DNA from: Streptomyces pluripotens
GTDB taxonomy: Bacteria > Actinomycetota > Actinomycetes > Streptomycetales > Streptomycetaceae
NCBI RefSeq assembly: GCF_000802245.2
Contig: NZ_CP021080.1
Span: 434,001-498,000 of the forward strand
Reading direction: 5' to 3'
Length of the DNA stretch: 64,000 nt
Part shown: piece after piece, positions 42,384-51,995 of the stretch
How positions within the stretch are numbered: position 1 is the stretch's first letter
Layout: every line of letters begins with the position of its first letter
Translations under genes and position numbers: made by a program
The notes under the pieces: model-generated
The model's input: only the letters and a program-made list of their open reading frames with translations
What the model was told of the DNA's origin: nothing
The model's database searches: none

Positions 42384-43751
42384 ATGACCGGAGACAAGAC
42401 CAACGCCTATCTGCGGTACACCGACCGCGTCTGGCACGGTGCGGACAGCCTGCTGGCCCATCTGCGCGGCGACTTCACCGGGCCCGAACTGGTACGGATC
42501 GGGGAGCGCACCGGCTTCTTCCCCGCGTTCGCGAACGTGGCCGTCTTCGACACCGGGGACGGCGTGCTGCTCGTCGACTCGGGTGACTTCCGGACGGTCG
42601 AGACGCTCCCCAGAGCGGTCCGGGAGTTCTCGCCGGCGCGGGTACGTACGGTGATCTACACACATGGGCACATCGACCACGTCTTCGGCGTCGCACCGTT
42701 CGACGCGGAGGCGGACGCGCAGGGATCGGACCGGCCGGAGGTGATCGCCCACCAGGCAGTGGTCGCACGCTTCGCCCGGTACCAGGCGACACCCGGCTAC
42801 AACGCGTGGATCAACCGACGGCAGTTCGGCGTGCCATGGTTGGAGTGGCCCACCGAGTACCGGTATCCGGACACCACCTACAGCGACCGCTTGACCGTCC
42901 GGCACGGTGCACTGACCTTCGAGCTCATTCATGCGCGGGGCGAGACCGACGACCACACCTACGTGTGGATTCCCGAGCTCAGGACACTGTGCACCGGCGA
43001 CCTGTTCATCTGGAACACCCCGAACGCCGGCAACCCGCAGAAGGTGCAGCGCTATCCCGACGACTGGGCACGCGTGCTGCGCGCCATGCGGGAACTGGAC
43101 GCCGAGATCCTGCTGCCGGGCCACGGGCTGCCGATCATCGGCAGCCACCGGGTCCGGCAGGCCCTGGGCGATACCGCCGAACTGCTGGAGACGCTCTGCG
43201 CCCAGACCCGCGAACTGATGAACGCCGGCCTGCGCCTCGACGAGGTGATCCACCGGGTGTGCGTCCCCGAGGAGCTGCTGGCCAGGCCGTACCTCCACCC
43301 GGCCTACGACGAACCGGAGTTCGTGGTGCGCAACCTGTGGCGGCTGTGGGGCGGCTGGTACGACCAGAACCCGGCCCACCTCAAGCCGGCCCCCGAAGCT
43401 GCCGTGGCCGCCGAGTTCGCGGCAGCTGCCGGAGGACCCGCCGCGCTCGCCGACCGCGCCGCGAAGCTCCTGGCCTCCGGTGAGCTGCGGTTGGCGGCAC
43501 ACCTGGTCGAGACCGCCGCACTGGCGGCTCCCGAGGACCGAGCCGTCGCGCGCGCACGGGCCGAGGTCTACGGCAGGCGTGCGACGAGCGAGACCTCGAC
43601 CATGGCGCGCGGGGTGTTCGCCTGGGCGGCAGCCGAGTCAGCCGCCGTAGCCGAAGGCACGGACGTCAAAACGGAGTTGACCCGAACGGAAGAAGGCCGT
43701 CGGCACGCCGCTGGAATGATCGGCGTCGGTGTGGTCGACGACGAGTGCTGA
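42384..43751 (+). CDS. MBL-fold hydrolase, alkyl-sulfatase-like
   Basis: 455 aa. Metallo-beta-lactamase fold with the zinc motif THGHIDH at 93-99, then EVIAHQAVVARF, a later GETDDHTYVW and CTGDLF with metal ligands, and LLPGHGLPI. The C-terminal region (about 285-400) resembles the alkyl-sulfatase dimerisation domain (YDEPEFVVRNLWRLWGGWYD). Likely a hydrolase of sulfate or related esters. ATG 42384 has GGGAGCC upstream. It overlaps the MFS gene by 7 bp, so import and hydrolysis are probably coupled. A C-terminal extension (about 400-455) is lineage-specific. Confidence 0.85.
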   Translation: MTGDKTNAYLRYTDRVWHGADSLLAHLRGDFTGPELVRIGERTGFFPAFANVAVFDTGDGVLLVDSGDFRTVETLPRAVREFSPARVRTVIYTHGHIDHVFGVAPFDAEADAQGSDRPEVIAHQAVVARFARYQATPGYNAWINRRQFGVPWLEWPTEYRYPDTTYSDRLTVRHGALTFELIHARGETDDHTYVWIPELRTLCTGDLFIWNTPNAGNPQKVQRYPDDWARVLRAMRELDAEILLPGHGLPIIGSHRVRQALGDTAELLETLCAQTRELMNAGLRLDEVIHRVCVPEELLARPYLHPAYDEPEFVVRNLWRLWGGWYDQNPAHLKPAPEAAVAAEFAAAAGGPAALADRAAKLLASGELRLAAHLVETAALAAPEDRAVARARAEVYGRRATSETSTMARGVFAWAAAESAAVAEGTDVKTELTRTEEGRRHAAGMIGVGVVDDEC

Positions 43752-45124
43752 CCGACGGCGAGGCGGCTGCCGAGGGCGGGGCACCGAACGCGGGCCGTCG
43801 CGGGCGGGGCGCTCGGAGCCGGACGGCACGGGTGCCCGGAGCGTGGGGCACCACGTGGATGCTGCTCGCGTTCATGCTGGTCAACTTCGCCGACAAGGCG
43901 GTGATGGGACTCGGCGCCCCCAAGATCATCAGCGATCTCCACCTCACCCACGGGCAGTTCGGCATGGCCCAGTCTGCCTTCTTCGCTCTGTTCAGTCTCT
44001 CCGCGCTGGCGGTCTCCTCCCTGACCCGCCGGATCAGCACCGGCGTACTACTGCTGACGTTGGCGCTGGCCTGGTCCGCCGCCCAACTGCCCATGCTGTT
44101 GCAGACGTCGGGGTTCGGTGTGCTGGTCGCCACCCGGGTGCTGCTGGGGGCCGCGGAGGGCCCGGCGCTGCCGGTGGCCACCCACCACGTGTACGGCTGG
44201 TTCGGGCATCGCGAGCGCACCCTGCCGACCGCTGTTCTGCTGATCGGTGCTGCCGCCGGGGTGGCGGTCTCGGCGCCCGTCCTGAGCTGGGTGATCGATC
44301 GCTGGGGCTGGCGCTGGGCGTTCGGAGCCGTGGGTTTCGCGGGCCTCGCCTGGGCTGCCCTGTGGAACGGGTACGGGCGCAAGGGCCCGCTGCAGCGGGC
44401 GGACGACCGGCCGGAGGAGGGCGCCCCGCCAGCGGCGTTGCCGTATCACCGCATTCTGCTGTCCAGGACCTGGCTCACGGCCGCCTTCGGCTCCTTCGCT
44501 GCCTACTGGATGCTGTCCTCCAGCCTCACCTGGGGCCCCGACTACCTGGACCACGTCGCTGGACTGAGCCTGACACAGACGGGTCTCCTGGTGACGCTGG
44601 CGGCTGTGGGCAACGCTGCCTCTCTGCTGTCCCACGCGCTGTTGACGCGGCGCACGACGGCTCGGGAGGCACGCGGGCACCCGGCCCGCCGACGGCTGCC
44701 GTCCGGTGCGGGGAGCGGGCTGCTGATGTGCGCGGCGGCGTGCGCGGTCGCCGTGTTCGTCTCGTCGGACACCCTGTGGGTCAAGATCGTGATGATGGTG
44801 GGCCCGATGACGCTGACCAACGTGATCATGACGGTCTCGCAGACCGCTTGCGCCCGCGTGGCACCGCCTGAGCGGCGCGGCGTCGTGCTCGGAGCGCTGG
44901 CCTTCGTCTACGCGCTCGCCGGGATTCTTGCGCCTCTGGTCACCGGCCGGGTGGTGGACGCAGCAGGTGACCTGGGCACCGGCTACCGGACCGCATACCT
45001 CCTGACTGCCGGCCTGGTGGGGAGCGCCGGGGCACTGGCGGCCTGTTTCCTGCGCCCCGAGAAGGACGCCCGGCGACTAGGCGTGCCCGAGCAGGCCGGA
45101 CCCGCACCGGTCCTCGCGCACTGA
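43745..45124 (+). CDS. MFS transporter
   Basis: 459 aa, twelve predicted helices of the major facilitator superfamily, ACS/anion-cation-symporter-like. Signature stretches are DKAVMGLGAPKIISDLHLTH near the first loop, RVLLGAAEGPALPVATHHVY at helix 4, and GWRWAFGAVGFAGL. The GTG at 43745 lies inside the end of the MBL gene (7-bp overlap). Translational coupling with a sulfatase-like hydrolase suggests uptake of its substrate or export of its product. Substrate not determined. Confidence 0.88.
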   Translation: MLTDGEAAAEGGAPNAGRRGRGARSRTARVPGAWGTTWMLLAFMLVNFADKAVMGLGAPKIISDLHLTHGQFGMAQSAFFALFSLSALAVSSLTRRISTGVLLLTLALAWSAAQLPMLLQTSGFGVLVATRVLLGAAEGPALPVATHHVYGWFGHRERTLPTAVLLIGAAAGVAVSAPVLSWVIDRWGWRWAFGAVGFAGLAWAALWNGYGRKGPLQRADDRPEEGAPPAALPYHRILLSRTWLTAAFGSFAAYWMLSSSLTWGPDYLDHVAGLSLTQTGLLVTLAAVGNAASLLSHALLTRRTTAREARGHPARRRLPSGAGSGLLMCAAACAVAVFVSSDTLWVKIVMMVGPMTLTNVIMTVSQTACARVAPPERRGVVLGALAFVYALAGILAPLVTGRVVDAAGDLGTGYRTAYLLTAGLVGSAGALAACFLRPEKDARRLGVPEQAGPAPVLAH

Positions 45125-45465
45125 TCCCGGCGACAGCCGTGTCACCGACTCTCACGGACCGGCGCAAGCACCGCTCGGCCGGACCCACGTCCCGCGGGCG
45201 GGGTCCGCGCGGCCGTGCGCGGCCCGCGTGCCCGTAGCCTGCCCGAGTCAGCAGTCCTCGGCGGTACCCGTGACGGGCGGCGGGGTGATCGTGCCGGACG
45301 TGTCGGGGCGGTGGCTGACGGTCACGGGGTGACGCCGTGCAGGTTCAGCCGTCGCCCCGCCGGCACGGGTCGGTGCGGGCCCCGGGCGTCAGGACTCCGC
45401 AGCCAGTGCGGGGGTGCGGGGCGAATGCGACCCTGAAAGGAGGCAGGCGGGCAGAAGGGCTGACC
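45125..45465. other. Intergenic region, no gene seen
   Basis: 341 bp between the MFS gene and the FUSC gene. A 6-bp stem GGACCC/GGGTCC (45181-45206) with a GC-rich loop may terminate the MFS transcript. No credible small gene. AGAAGGGC (45453-45460) is the likely ribosome-binding site for ATG 45466. Confidence 0.45.
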
Positions 45466-47694
45466 ATGGGCTCTGAGACGGACACTGGCGGTGCCGCCCG
45501 CGTGCTGCGCAGCGTCCCACCGCTGCGCCGGACCGTCAGCGCGCTGCGGTTCGGCACGAGCGCTTCGGCCTGCGCCGGCCGACGGGCCGTCCGGATCACG
45601 ATTCCCGCCGTTGCCGTCTTCTCTCTCAGCCTCTACGGCCTGCACCAGCCCGTCACCGCCACGTACGGCCTGTTCGCGGCGGTGGCGATGGCCGGTCTGT
45701 CCCGCATCCCCGGCACCGGCCGGCAGCGAGCCGCCGTCATCATCCGGGTACTCCCCGTTGGCTGGCTGCTGGTCACGGCCGGGACCCTGCTCGCGGTGCG
45801 TACCTGGACCGCGGTGGCGGGGATGCTGGTGATCGGTTTTCTGCTGTCGTACTCGGCGGTGGCCGGTCCGCGGCTGGCCGGGGCGGCTCCGGGCCTGCAA
45901 CTGATGTACATCCTGCCGTGCTTCCCACCGTTCGAGCCGCAGACGCTGCCCGAGAGGCTGGGCGGGATGACGCTCGGCGTCCTGCTGCTCGTGCTCTGTG
46001 AGAGTCTGCTCCTACCCGACCCGCCCACCACGTCCTACCGGGACCTGTCGGCGGACGCGGCGATGACCTCGGCGCGCTGTGCGACCGAACTCACCCATCC
46101 GCCGTGGACCCTGGCGACCGCCACGGCTGCGGCGGCCCGGGAGGCGGGCGATGCGCTGCGCCCCTTGCGGGTATCGGAAGCGGAGCGTCCCGCCGGGCCC
46201 GGACTGCGCGAGCAAGCGCTCGCTCACGCCGGCATGGCCAGCCGTGTGCTGCTGGCCCGCCTGCGGGAGGTACCGGGGCCGGGTCCGCAAGGCCCGCACC
46301 CCCATTCCCTCGCCCTGCTGCGCGAGGTCGCCACGACGGCCCGCAAGACCGCCGCAGCACTGCGCACGGGCCGTCCGGCGGCCGGGGCAGACCACCTCGG
46401 AGAGGCCCTGGCCGCGTACCGACTGCACCGTACGGTGCCGGCGAACGGGACAGAGTCCGAGAGCACCGACGCCGTCATGCGCCGTCAGGCGATACTTCTG
46501 GAAACGGCCTTCGCCGGCGTGACCCTGGCCACCGCAGCCGATCTCGCACTGGGAGGACGCCCCACGGCCGACCGGACGCAGGACGCCGGTTTCTGGTACG
46601 CGCGGCACAGTGACGCCTGGCTGTGGGGGAACCGGATGCTGGACCACCTCAGCCCGCATTCGGTGTACTTCCAGAACGCCGTGCGGATCAGCCTGGCGCT
46701 GGCCGCTGCTCGCACCGTGGCCGGACTGGGCTCCCTCCCGCACGGGTTCTGGACCATGCTGGCCGTTCTCACCCTGGTCCGCACCACCGCCGCGCAGACC
46801 GGTTCCACCGTGGCCAAGGCCCTCACCGGTACTCTGCTGGGCGCACTGGTCGCCGCCGTGGTGCTGCTGCTCGTCAGGGGGAACACCGCGGCCTATGCCG
46901 TGGCCCTGCCGGTCATCATGCTGGCCGCCTTCTGGATCGGGCCGACGCACGGCGTGGGATGGGGACAGGCGCTCTTCACCCTGGTCGTGTCCATCGTCTT
47001 CGCCCAGCTCGCGCCCGCCACGTGGCATCTGGCCGAGCTCCGGTTCCTGGACGTCTTCACCGGCAGCATGATCGGACTGGCGTTCGGAGTCCTCGCTTGG
47101 CCGCACGGCGCCCAGCGAGAACTGCGCCGCGACGTCGCGGCCCTCCTGCGCGCCATTGCCGAGACCATCGCCTCGACCACGGCCGTCCTGACGCGGGTTC
47201 GGGCACCGGAACCCAGCGGCCTGCCCTCACTGCGGCACGCCCTGACCCTGGCGGAGTCGTCCTTCGCCCAGTACCAGAGCGAGCCCCGACGGCCCGGCAC
47301 GACCCCGGTGGATTGGCACGCGGCGCTGATAGCCGGCCACCACGCCATACGCGGGTCGCGGCGCCTGCTGCAGGCCCAGGACCCGGCCGAGGTCCACTCG
47401 TTCCCGCCCGGCTGGCGGGCGGGGCTGTCCGGTGACGGCGATGCACTGGCCGAGCGTTACCAACTGACCAGCACCCTCCTCGAAGGCGCCCGGCAGACCG
47501 TGCCGCAAGCTCCGCAGCCGGCGCTCGGTGGGGCGTCGGCCGACCGCCCGCCCGGCGCGTCGGCCCCACCGGTCTACTACGACGCCGAGGCCTGGCTTCG
47601 GGCGCTCGCGGTCGATCTCCGCCACATCTCCGACACCGTGGCCGACGCCACGGACGAGGCCCCAGACGAACCATCCCGCACAGCCCGGCGATGA
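45466..47694 (+). CDS. FUSC-family (aromatic-acid-exporter-like) membrane protein
   Basis: 742 aa. Two membrane blocks of about six helices each (about 45-185 and 405-545) are separated and followed by cytoplasmic helical regions, the layout of FUSC/YccS/AaeB proteins. The second block carries SLPHGFWTMLAVLTLVRTTA with LGALVAAVVLLLVRG. The conserved FWIGPTHGVGWGQALFT-type loop supports the FUSC_2 family. Such proteins are proposed efflux pumps for aromatic acids; the substrate is unknown. ATG 45466 is chosen for its RBS. Convergent with the NACHT gene over two hairpins. Confidence 0.82.
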   Translation: MGSETDTGGAARVLRSVPPLRRTVSALRFGTSASACAGRRAVRITIPAVAVFSLSLYGLHQPVTATYGLFAAVAMAGLSRIPGTGRQRAAVIIRVLPVGWLLVTAGTLLAVRTWTAVAGMLVIGFLLSYSAVAGPRLAGAAPGLQLMYILPCFPPFEPQTLPERLGGMTLGVLLLVLCESLLLPDPPTTSYRDLSADAAMTSARCATELTHPPWTLATATAAAAREAGDALRPLRVSEAERPAGPGLREQALAHAGMASRVLLARLREVPGPGPQGPHPHSLALLREVATTARKTAAALRTGRPAAGADHLGEALAAYRLHRTVPANGTESESTDAVMRRQAILLETAFAGVTLATAADLALGGRPTADRTQDAGFWYARHSDAWLWGNRMLDHLSPHSVYFQNAVRISLALAAARTVAGLGSLPHGFWTMLAVLTLVRTTAAQTGSTVAKALTGTLLGALVAAVVLLLVRGNTAAYAVALPVIMLAAFWIGPTHGVGWGQALFTLVVSIVFAQLAPATWHLAELRFLDVFTGSMIGLAFGVLAWPHGAQRELRRDVAALLRAIAETIASTTAVLTRVRAPEPSGLPSLRHALTLAESSFAQYQSEPRRPGTTPVDWHAALIAGHHAIRGSRRLLQAQDPAEVHSFPPGWRAGLSGDGDALAERYQLTSTLLEGARQTVPQAPQPALGGASADRPPGASAPPVYYDAEAWLRALAVDLRHISDTVADATDEAPDEPSRTARR

Positions 47695-47697
47695 CGA

Positions 47698-47715
47698 CCG
47701 GCAGCCCGCTGCCGG
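47698..47715. terminator. Small hairpin at the FUSC/NACHT convergent junction
   Basis: CCGGCAG-CCCG-CTGCCGG, a perfect 7-bp stem starting 4 bp after the FUSC stop codon. Confidence 0.6.
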
Positions 47716-47755
47716 GCTCCGGCGCCCGTGAGGACCAGCGACTGGGGCAGCCGCA

Positions 47756-47772
47756 CGATGCCGTCGGCATCG
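47756..47772. repeat. 17-bp perfect palindrome
   Basis: CGATGCCGTCGGCATCG is symmetric around a single central base, 14 bp beyond the NACHT stop codon. It is either a second terminator stem or a protein-binding site. Confidence 0.6.
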
Positions 47773-47785
47773 ATCCGGGGGGCGT

Positions 47786-50137
47786 TCACCCGGCGGCGAA
47801 CCGGGCGGGGTCGTAGCGCGACTGCTGCTCGCGGTAGGCGCGTGCCAAGTGGTGCTGCAACCGGATGTGCCGGAACTGGTAGACGGCACCGGTCTGCCGC
47901 AGTACGCCCCGCCGGTAGGCATCGTCGAGGAAGGCAACGGTGTTCCAGGGGAGTTTCCCGGTCAGCGGCAGCCAGACGCGGGTCAGCACCGCCCAGTGCC
48001 CCCAGGCGGTGAAGCAAAGCATGTAGGAGAAGGAACCCCCGATCCCACCGACGGCGCCGATGACGAGCCCGTCCGCCAGGCTCCAGTTCAGCGGTCCGAG
48101 GACGCCCTCGAAGAGGCTGACGAACAGTCTTCCCCCTGCGGCGATCGCCAGGGTGAGCATCGGTCCCACCACAGCCATCTGCCGCGTCACGGTGGCACGG
48201 TTCGAGGCGAGCAGGCTCGCCGGGTTGGCTGCGCAGGTGACGTCGAGCGGCGCTTCGAGCAGCGTCGTGAGCCCGAAGACCAAGCCGGCGGCCGAGCCGA
48301 AGATCGTCCCGAAGGCGAGCATGTTGACGAGTGTCGCCTCGATCACCGAACCGTCCGCCAGCGAGCCGCCGTGGTAGAGGACGCGTTCCAGAGTGACTGC
48401 GCACGCACAACCGGTGCCCATGACGAACCCGCCCAACATGCCGGCGAATCGCGTGGTGAACGTGCGCAGCGGGCGGCGCCCGATGCCGGGGTGCACCCCG
48501 ACGAGCTTCAGCCGCACCTGAGCCGGCTCGAACACCCCTCCACCGAACGCGACCATGATGCCGTAGACGGACCCGAAGGCCAGCCCGGCGACCAGCCCCA
48601 CCAGCAGTCCCTGCACCATGGACTCCCCTGGCCCCAACGGGGTGAGCAGCAGGTCCGTCAGGCAGTCGGCGGAGGCCACGCACAGCGCCGAGGCGAGCAT
48701 GATCAGCGCGGTACGCGTCGACCGCCGCAGTGAGGCGGCGGTGTGCCACCAGGCGAGGTCCTGCCGGTCCTGGCCGAGCAGGGCGAGATGGTGGGCGAGG
48801 TAGCTCAGCCAGCGCTGGGCGCGTGCCGCGTCCCATGTCCGCCGGTCGCCGGTCCGGCCGCCTGCCGACTGCTCGCGGGGAAGGCCGCGGTAGAGCGCCG
48901 GCACGAAGCCCGCGAGCAGGTGCTCCTCCAGTGCGTGCTCGGTGGGGAACCGGGTGCCGTCCAGCAGTTCCGTCGGATCCCTGTCCGGCGCATCGCTGTA
49001 CATCGTGCGCGCGAGGATCACCATCAACGGGGTGCTCAGCGCTCTGACCAGGTTCGTGTGCGCCGGAGTCCTTTCGGCATCCAACTGCTGCAGCACCCGT
49101 TCCCACTTCGTGCCGGCCTCCCGGTCGCCCCGGGAGGCCGGCCGGGCTGTTCGGGGAAGGTAGGCCGTGAGGTCATCGGGGGTGAGGTCGGTGAGCTCGA
49201 TGCCCGCGGCCCAGACCAGCGGGGCGCCGGCGGACCGTACCGCCTCCGCGAACTCGCCGCGCCGGCTGGTCAGGACGAGCGGCCATGAGGTGATGTTGAG
49301 CGCTTCGAGCGCCGGGGACCGCAGCCCTTCCGCGATCTCGTCGAAGCCGTCCAACACCGGCAGGATGAGGTCGGCGTCGACGAGCGCGGCAGCCAGCGTA
49401 GTCCCGCTGGGAACGCGGCGGGCCAGATGCGGATGGTCCCGCAGCAGGCGCTCGACCAGCCAGTCCCGCAACGCCGTGGCCGTCGGGTCCCAGGAGCCAA
49501 CACTGAAGAGCACCGGGATCGGGTCGGGCACGGACCACTCCTCCAGGACGTCCAGGACGAACCTGATCGCCAGAATGGACTTCCCCGAGCCGCCCCGGCC
49601 CAAGATCACCAGCCGCCCGGATCTGATCCGCCGGTAGACCTCCGCCGCACTGCTCAGGTCACCGCTCAGGTCGACCCGGTGCGCCGTGGCGCCCGGCGCG
49701 ACGCGCTGGATGTTCTCCGAATGGTCGGTCAGCTCCGCGGGCGCCTCCCGCCAGCGCACCGGGAGCGGGAAGGGATCGTGCACCCGGCGCTGCCCCTCCT
49801 CGCGCCGCCAACGGCGCCGCACCTCCCGGGCCAGCTCACCCGCGCAGTCGGCGAGCGGGCCCGGGACCGGCCGCGGTGCGGGGTCGGGGGACGCCGGTAC
49901 GTCGGGGACGGGCCCGGTTCCGCCGAGCAGGGCCGCCAGCCTCTCACGGTCCAGAGCCCCGACCTGGAGGGCATCCGCCAACAGGTTGACCGTCCCGAGC
50001 CGGTGATCGGTCGCTCCCCCGGTCTCAAGCCTGCGGATGGTGCGCACGCTCACTCCGGAAAGCTCGGCGAGCTGCTCCTGTGTCAGCTTCGACTGCGTTC
50101 GTATCCGGCGTAACAGCGGGCCGAGCTGATCCGTCAC
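47786..50137 (-). CDS. HTH-NACHT-type STAND NTPase with C-terminal membrane domain
   Basis: 783 aa. An N-terminal XRE helix-turn-helix (about 6-65: LTQEQLAELSGVSVRTIRRL) is followed by a NACHT NTPase. Walker A is GRGGSGKS at 180-187, Walker B ILPVLDGFDEIAEG at about 258-271, and a sensor-like LVLTSRRGEFAEAV follows. After an alpha-helical section (about 330-520) come about eight transmembrane helices (about 520-730) and a cytoplasmic FRHIRLQHHLARAYR tail typical of this Streptomyces family. The GTG at 50137 is chosen because GGGAG lies 7 nt upstream; an ATG at 50284 would add 49 residues. NACHT STAND proteins include bacterial NLR-like antiphage proteins. The DNA-binding front plus membrane effector makes either regulator or defence sensor possible. 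Confidence 0.85.
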   Translation of the reverse strand: MTDQLGPLLRRIRTQSKLTQEQLAELSGVSVRTIRRLETGGATDHRLGTVNLLADALQVGALDRERLAALLGGTGPVPDVPASPDPAPRPVPGPLADCAGELAREVRRRWRREEGQRRVHDPFPLPVRWREAPAELTDHSENIQRVAPGATAHRVDLSGDLSSAAEVYRRIRSGRLVILGRGGSGKSILAIRFVLDVLEEWSVPDPIPVLFSVGSWDPTATALRDWLVERLLRDHPHLARRVPSGTTLAAALVDADLILPVLDGFDEIAEGLRSPALEALNITSWPLVLTSRRGEFAEAVRSAGAPLVWAAGIELTDLTPDDLTAYLPRTARPASRGDREAGTKWERVLQQLDAERTPAHTNLVRALSTPLMVILARTMYSDAPDRDPTELLDGTRFPTEHALEEHLLAGFVPALYRGLPREQSAGGRTGDRRTWDAARAQRWLSYLAHHLALLGQDRQDLAWWHTAASLRRSTRTALIMLASALCVASADCLTDLLLTPLGPGESMVQGLLVGLVAGLAFGSVYGIMVAFGGGVFEPAQVRLKLVGVHPGIGRRPLRTFTTRFAGMLGGFVMGTGCACAVTLERVLYHGGSLADGSVIEATLVNMLAFGTIFGSAAGLVFGLTTLLEAPLDVTCAANPASLLASNRATVTRQMAVVGPMLTLAIAAGGRLFVSLFEGVLGPLNWSLADGLVIGAVGGIGGSFSYMLCFTAWGHWAVLTRVWLPLTGKLPWNTVAFLDDAYRRGVLRQTGAVYQFRHIRLQHHLARAYREQQSRYDPARFAAG

Positions 50138-50282
50138 TGCAGCACTCCCTGCGTTCACGATCACGACCTCGCAGGAGCCTACCGGGGCAACGGGCCATAT
50201 GTGGCCGGTGTGTTGGCCTGTCCTGTGAGCAGCGGAATCGACAGCATCGACGGCGGATCGGGACCGAGGGAAGGGAGCCGGC

Positions 50283-50510
50283 ATGGCCTACCGCTTCTGG
50301 TGCGGCGAGTGCGGTTTCATGACGGCCTGGCTCAGCCAGTCCGTCGGGGAGCAGGAGCAGATCGAGCACTACGCCAGGCATCACCCCGGAATTGATCCGG
50401 GTGGCCACGTGGAGATGAACCGGAAGGACCCGCAAGGCGGCATCGGCTGCCTTGAGTCCCTCGTCATCGTGATCGTCCTGCTGATCCTCGCGGCCTCGTG
50501 CCACCACTGA
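50283..50510 (+). CDS. Small Cys-containing single-pass membrane protein
   Basis: 75 aa. An N-terminal CGECGF pair (C-x2-C) in a short globular region (about 7-45) precedes a C-terminal transmembrane helix (SLVIVIVLLILAASC). ATG 50283 has AAGGGAGCC upstream with normal spacing, and nearly all codons end in G or C, so it is probably real. It is divergent from the NACHT gene (145 bp). The zinc-ribbon-like front plus helix does not match a family I can name. Confidence 0.65.
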   Translation: MAYRFWCGECGFMTAWLSQSVGEQEQIEHYARHHPGIDPGGHVEMNRKDPQGGIGCLESLVIVIVLLILAASCHH

Positions 50511-50773
50511 GCACCTTCGTGCCACCACTGACGCGTCTCTCGTCCCGTGCACCGGGACCACCTTGCCCCACCGACGGGGAGACGTGGATGAACGCGGGCG
50601 TCCCCAGGCGCGGCTGCGCATCCCGATCTTCCTCCATGACCTCGACGGCGTCATCGGCCGGCTCCGCAAGGCCTGATGCCGTCGCTCGTCCGCCCGTACC
50701 TTGCGTGCAACCGCTTCCGCAGCCCCTTTACGCCACCTGTCCCAACGACATCTCGTTTCCCTGGAGGCATCCC

Positions 50774-51916
50774 GTGTCATGGAAGTCCAGCAGGTCGCAC
50801 CTGCCGACCACCGTCGGTGCCGTCACGGCGGCACTGCTCACCCTCGCTTCGCCGGCCCAGGCGGCCTCGGCCGGCGACCACACCGACACGCTGGCGGCGT
50901 TGCGGACGTTCCAAGCAGCGGCGGGCCCGGGTGCGGGCGTCTACGCCGGTGACAGTGCGGGGTCCTGGAACCTCTCCACCGGTACGGGCGTCATCAACAC
51001 CCACACGCCCATCGCACCGAGCGACCACTACCGCATCGGCAGCCAGACCAAGACGTTCACCGCAGCGGTGGTGCTCCAACTGGTCGACGAGGGCAGGGTC
51101 TTGCTCGACGCACCGATCGAGCGGTACCTGCCGGGCGTCGTCGACGGCAACGGCTACGACGGCAACGCCATCACGGTGCGCCAACTCCTGCAGCACACCA
51201 GTGGCATCGCGGCCTACGAACCGCTCACCGACGCGCCCGCCGCCAACCCCGACGGCTCCTACTCACTGGGCGCGCTGGTGCAGCAGGGCCTCAAGCACGC
51301 ACCGGCCTCCAAGCCCGGCACCGCCTTCCTCTACTCCAACACCAACTACCTGATCCTCGGCCTGCTCATCGAGAAGACCACCGGGCTTCCGGTGCACCAA
51401 GCCGTCACGGACCGGATCATCAAGCCGCTGGACCTGACCCGGACCAGCTTCCCGGCACCGGGCGACCGCTCCTTACCCGCTCCGGCCGTGCACGGCTACA
51501 ACGGCATCCGGATCGGCAGCTTCTACTTCTGGCACGACGTGATCGGCTACGACCCGTCACTCTTCAGCAGCGCCGGGGCCATGATCTCGTCACAACAGGA
51601 TCTGACCACCTTCTACCAGGCGCTCACCGCAGGGAAGGTGGTCACCCCGGCCACGCTGGCCGAGATGGAGAACACCGACACCGTCGGCGCCCCCGGATCA
51701 CCCCTCGCCTACGGACTCGGGCTACTGCGGCACAACCTGCCCTGCGGCGGTGTGGCCTGGGGCCACGACGGTGCGATCCCCGGCTACTACACCGAGACCC
51801 TGGTCACCACGGACGGCCGGCACGCGTCCGTGGTGACCAACGCCTACCTCGCGACCAACCCGCCGGTCCAGCAGATGTACAGCCTGCTGGACACGGCACT
51901 GTGCGAGAAGCCCTGA
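50774..51916 (+). CDS. Secreted serine hydrolase, beta-lactamase/D-Ala-D-Ala carboxypeptidase family (S12)
   Basis: 380 aa. The Sec signal peptide ends at SPAQA-ASA (about residue 32). Catalytic motifs are SxxK in GSQTKTF (Ser-Gln-Thr-Lys), YSN in FLYSNTNYL, and HDG in WGHDGAIPG replacing KTG. This is the class C beta-lactamase/DD-peptidase set, and the secreted Streptomyces R61-type carboxypeptidase is the closest known model. The GTG at 50774 has GGAGG 6 nt upstream and begins the signal peptide. The longer upstream frame to 50498 lacks coding character. Confidence 0.88.
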   Translation: MSWKSSRSHLPTTVGAVTAALLTLASPAQAASAGDHTDTLAALRTFQAAAGPGAGVYAGDSAGSWNLSTGTGVINTHTPIAPSDHYRIGSQTKTFTAAVVLQLVDEGRVLLDAPIERYLPGVVDGNGYDGNAITVRQLLQHTSGIAAYEPLTDAPAANPDGSYSLGALVQQGLKHAPASKPGTAFLYSNTNYLILGLLIEKTTGLPVHQAVTDRIIKPLDLTRTSFPAPGDRSLPAPAVHGYNGIRIGSFYFWHDVIGYDPSLFSSAGAMISSQQDLTTFYQALTAGKVVTPATLAEMENTDTVGAPGSPLAYGLGLLRHNLPCGGVAWGHDGAIPGYYTETLVTTDGRHASVVTNAYLATNPPVQQMYSLLDTALCEKP

Positions 51917-51995
51917 AGGAACCGCCGACCCGGCGCCACCACCCCGCTCAGCGCGGCGGAATCCGCACAACTGAGGTTTTCGCTTCGGGGTGACG

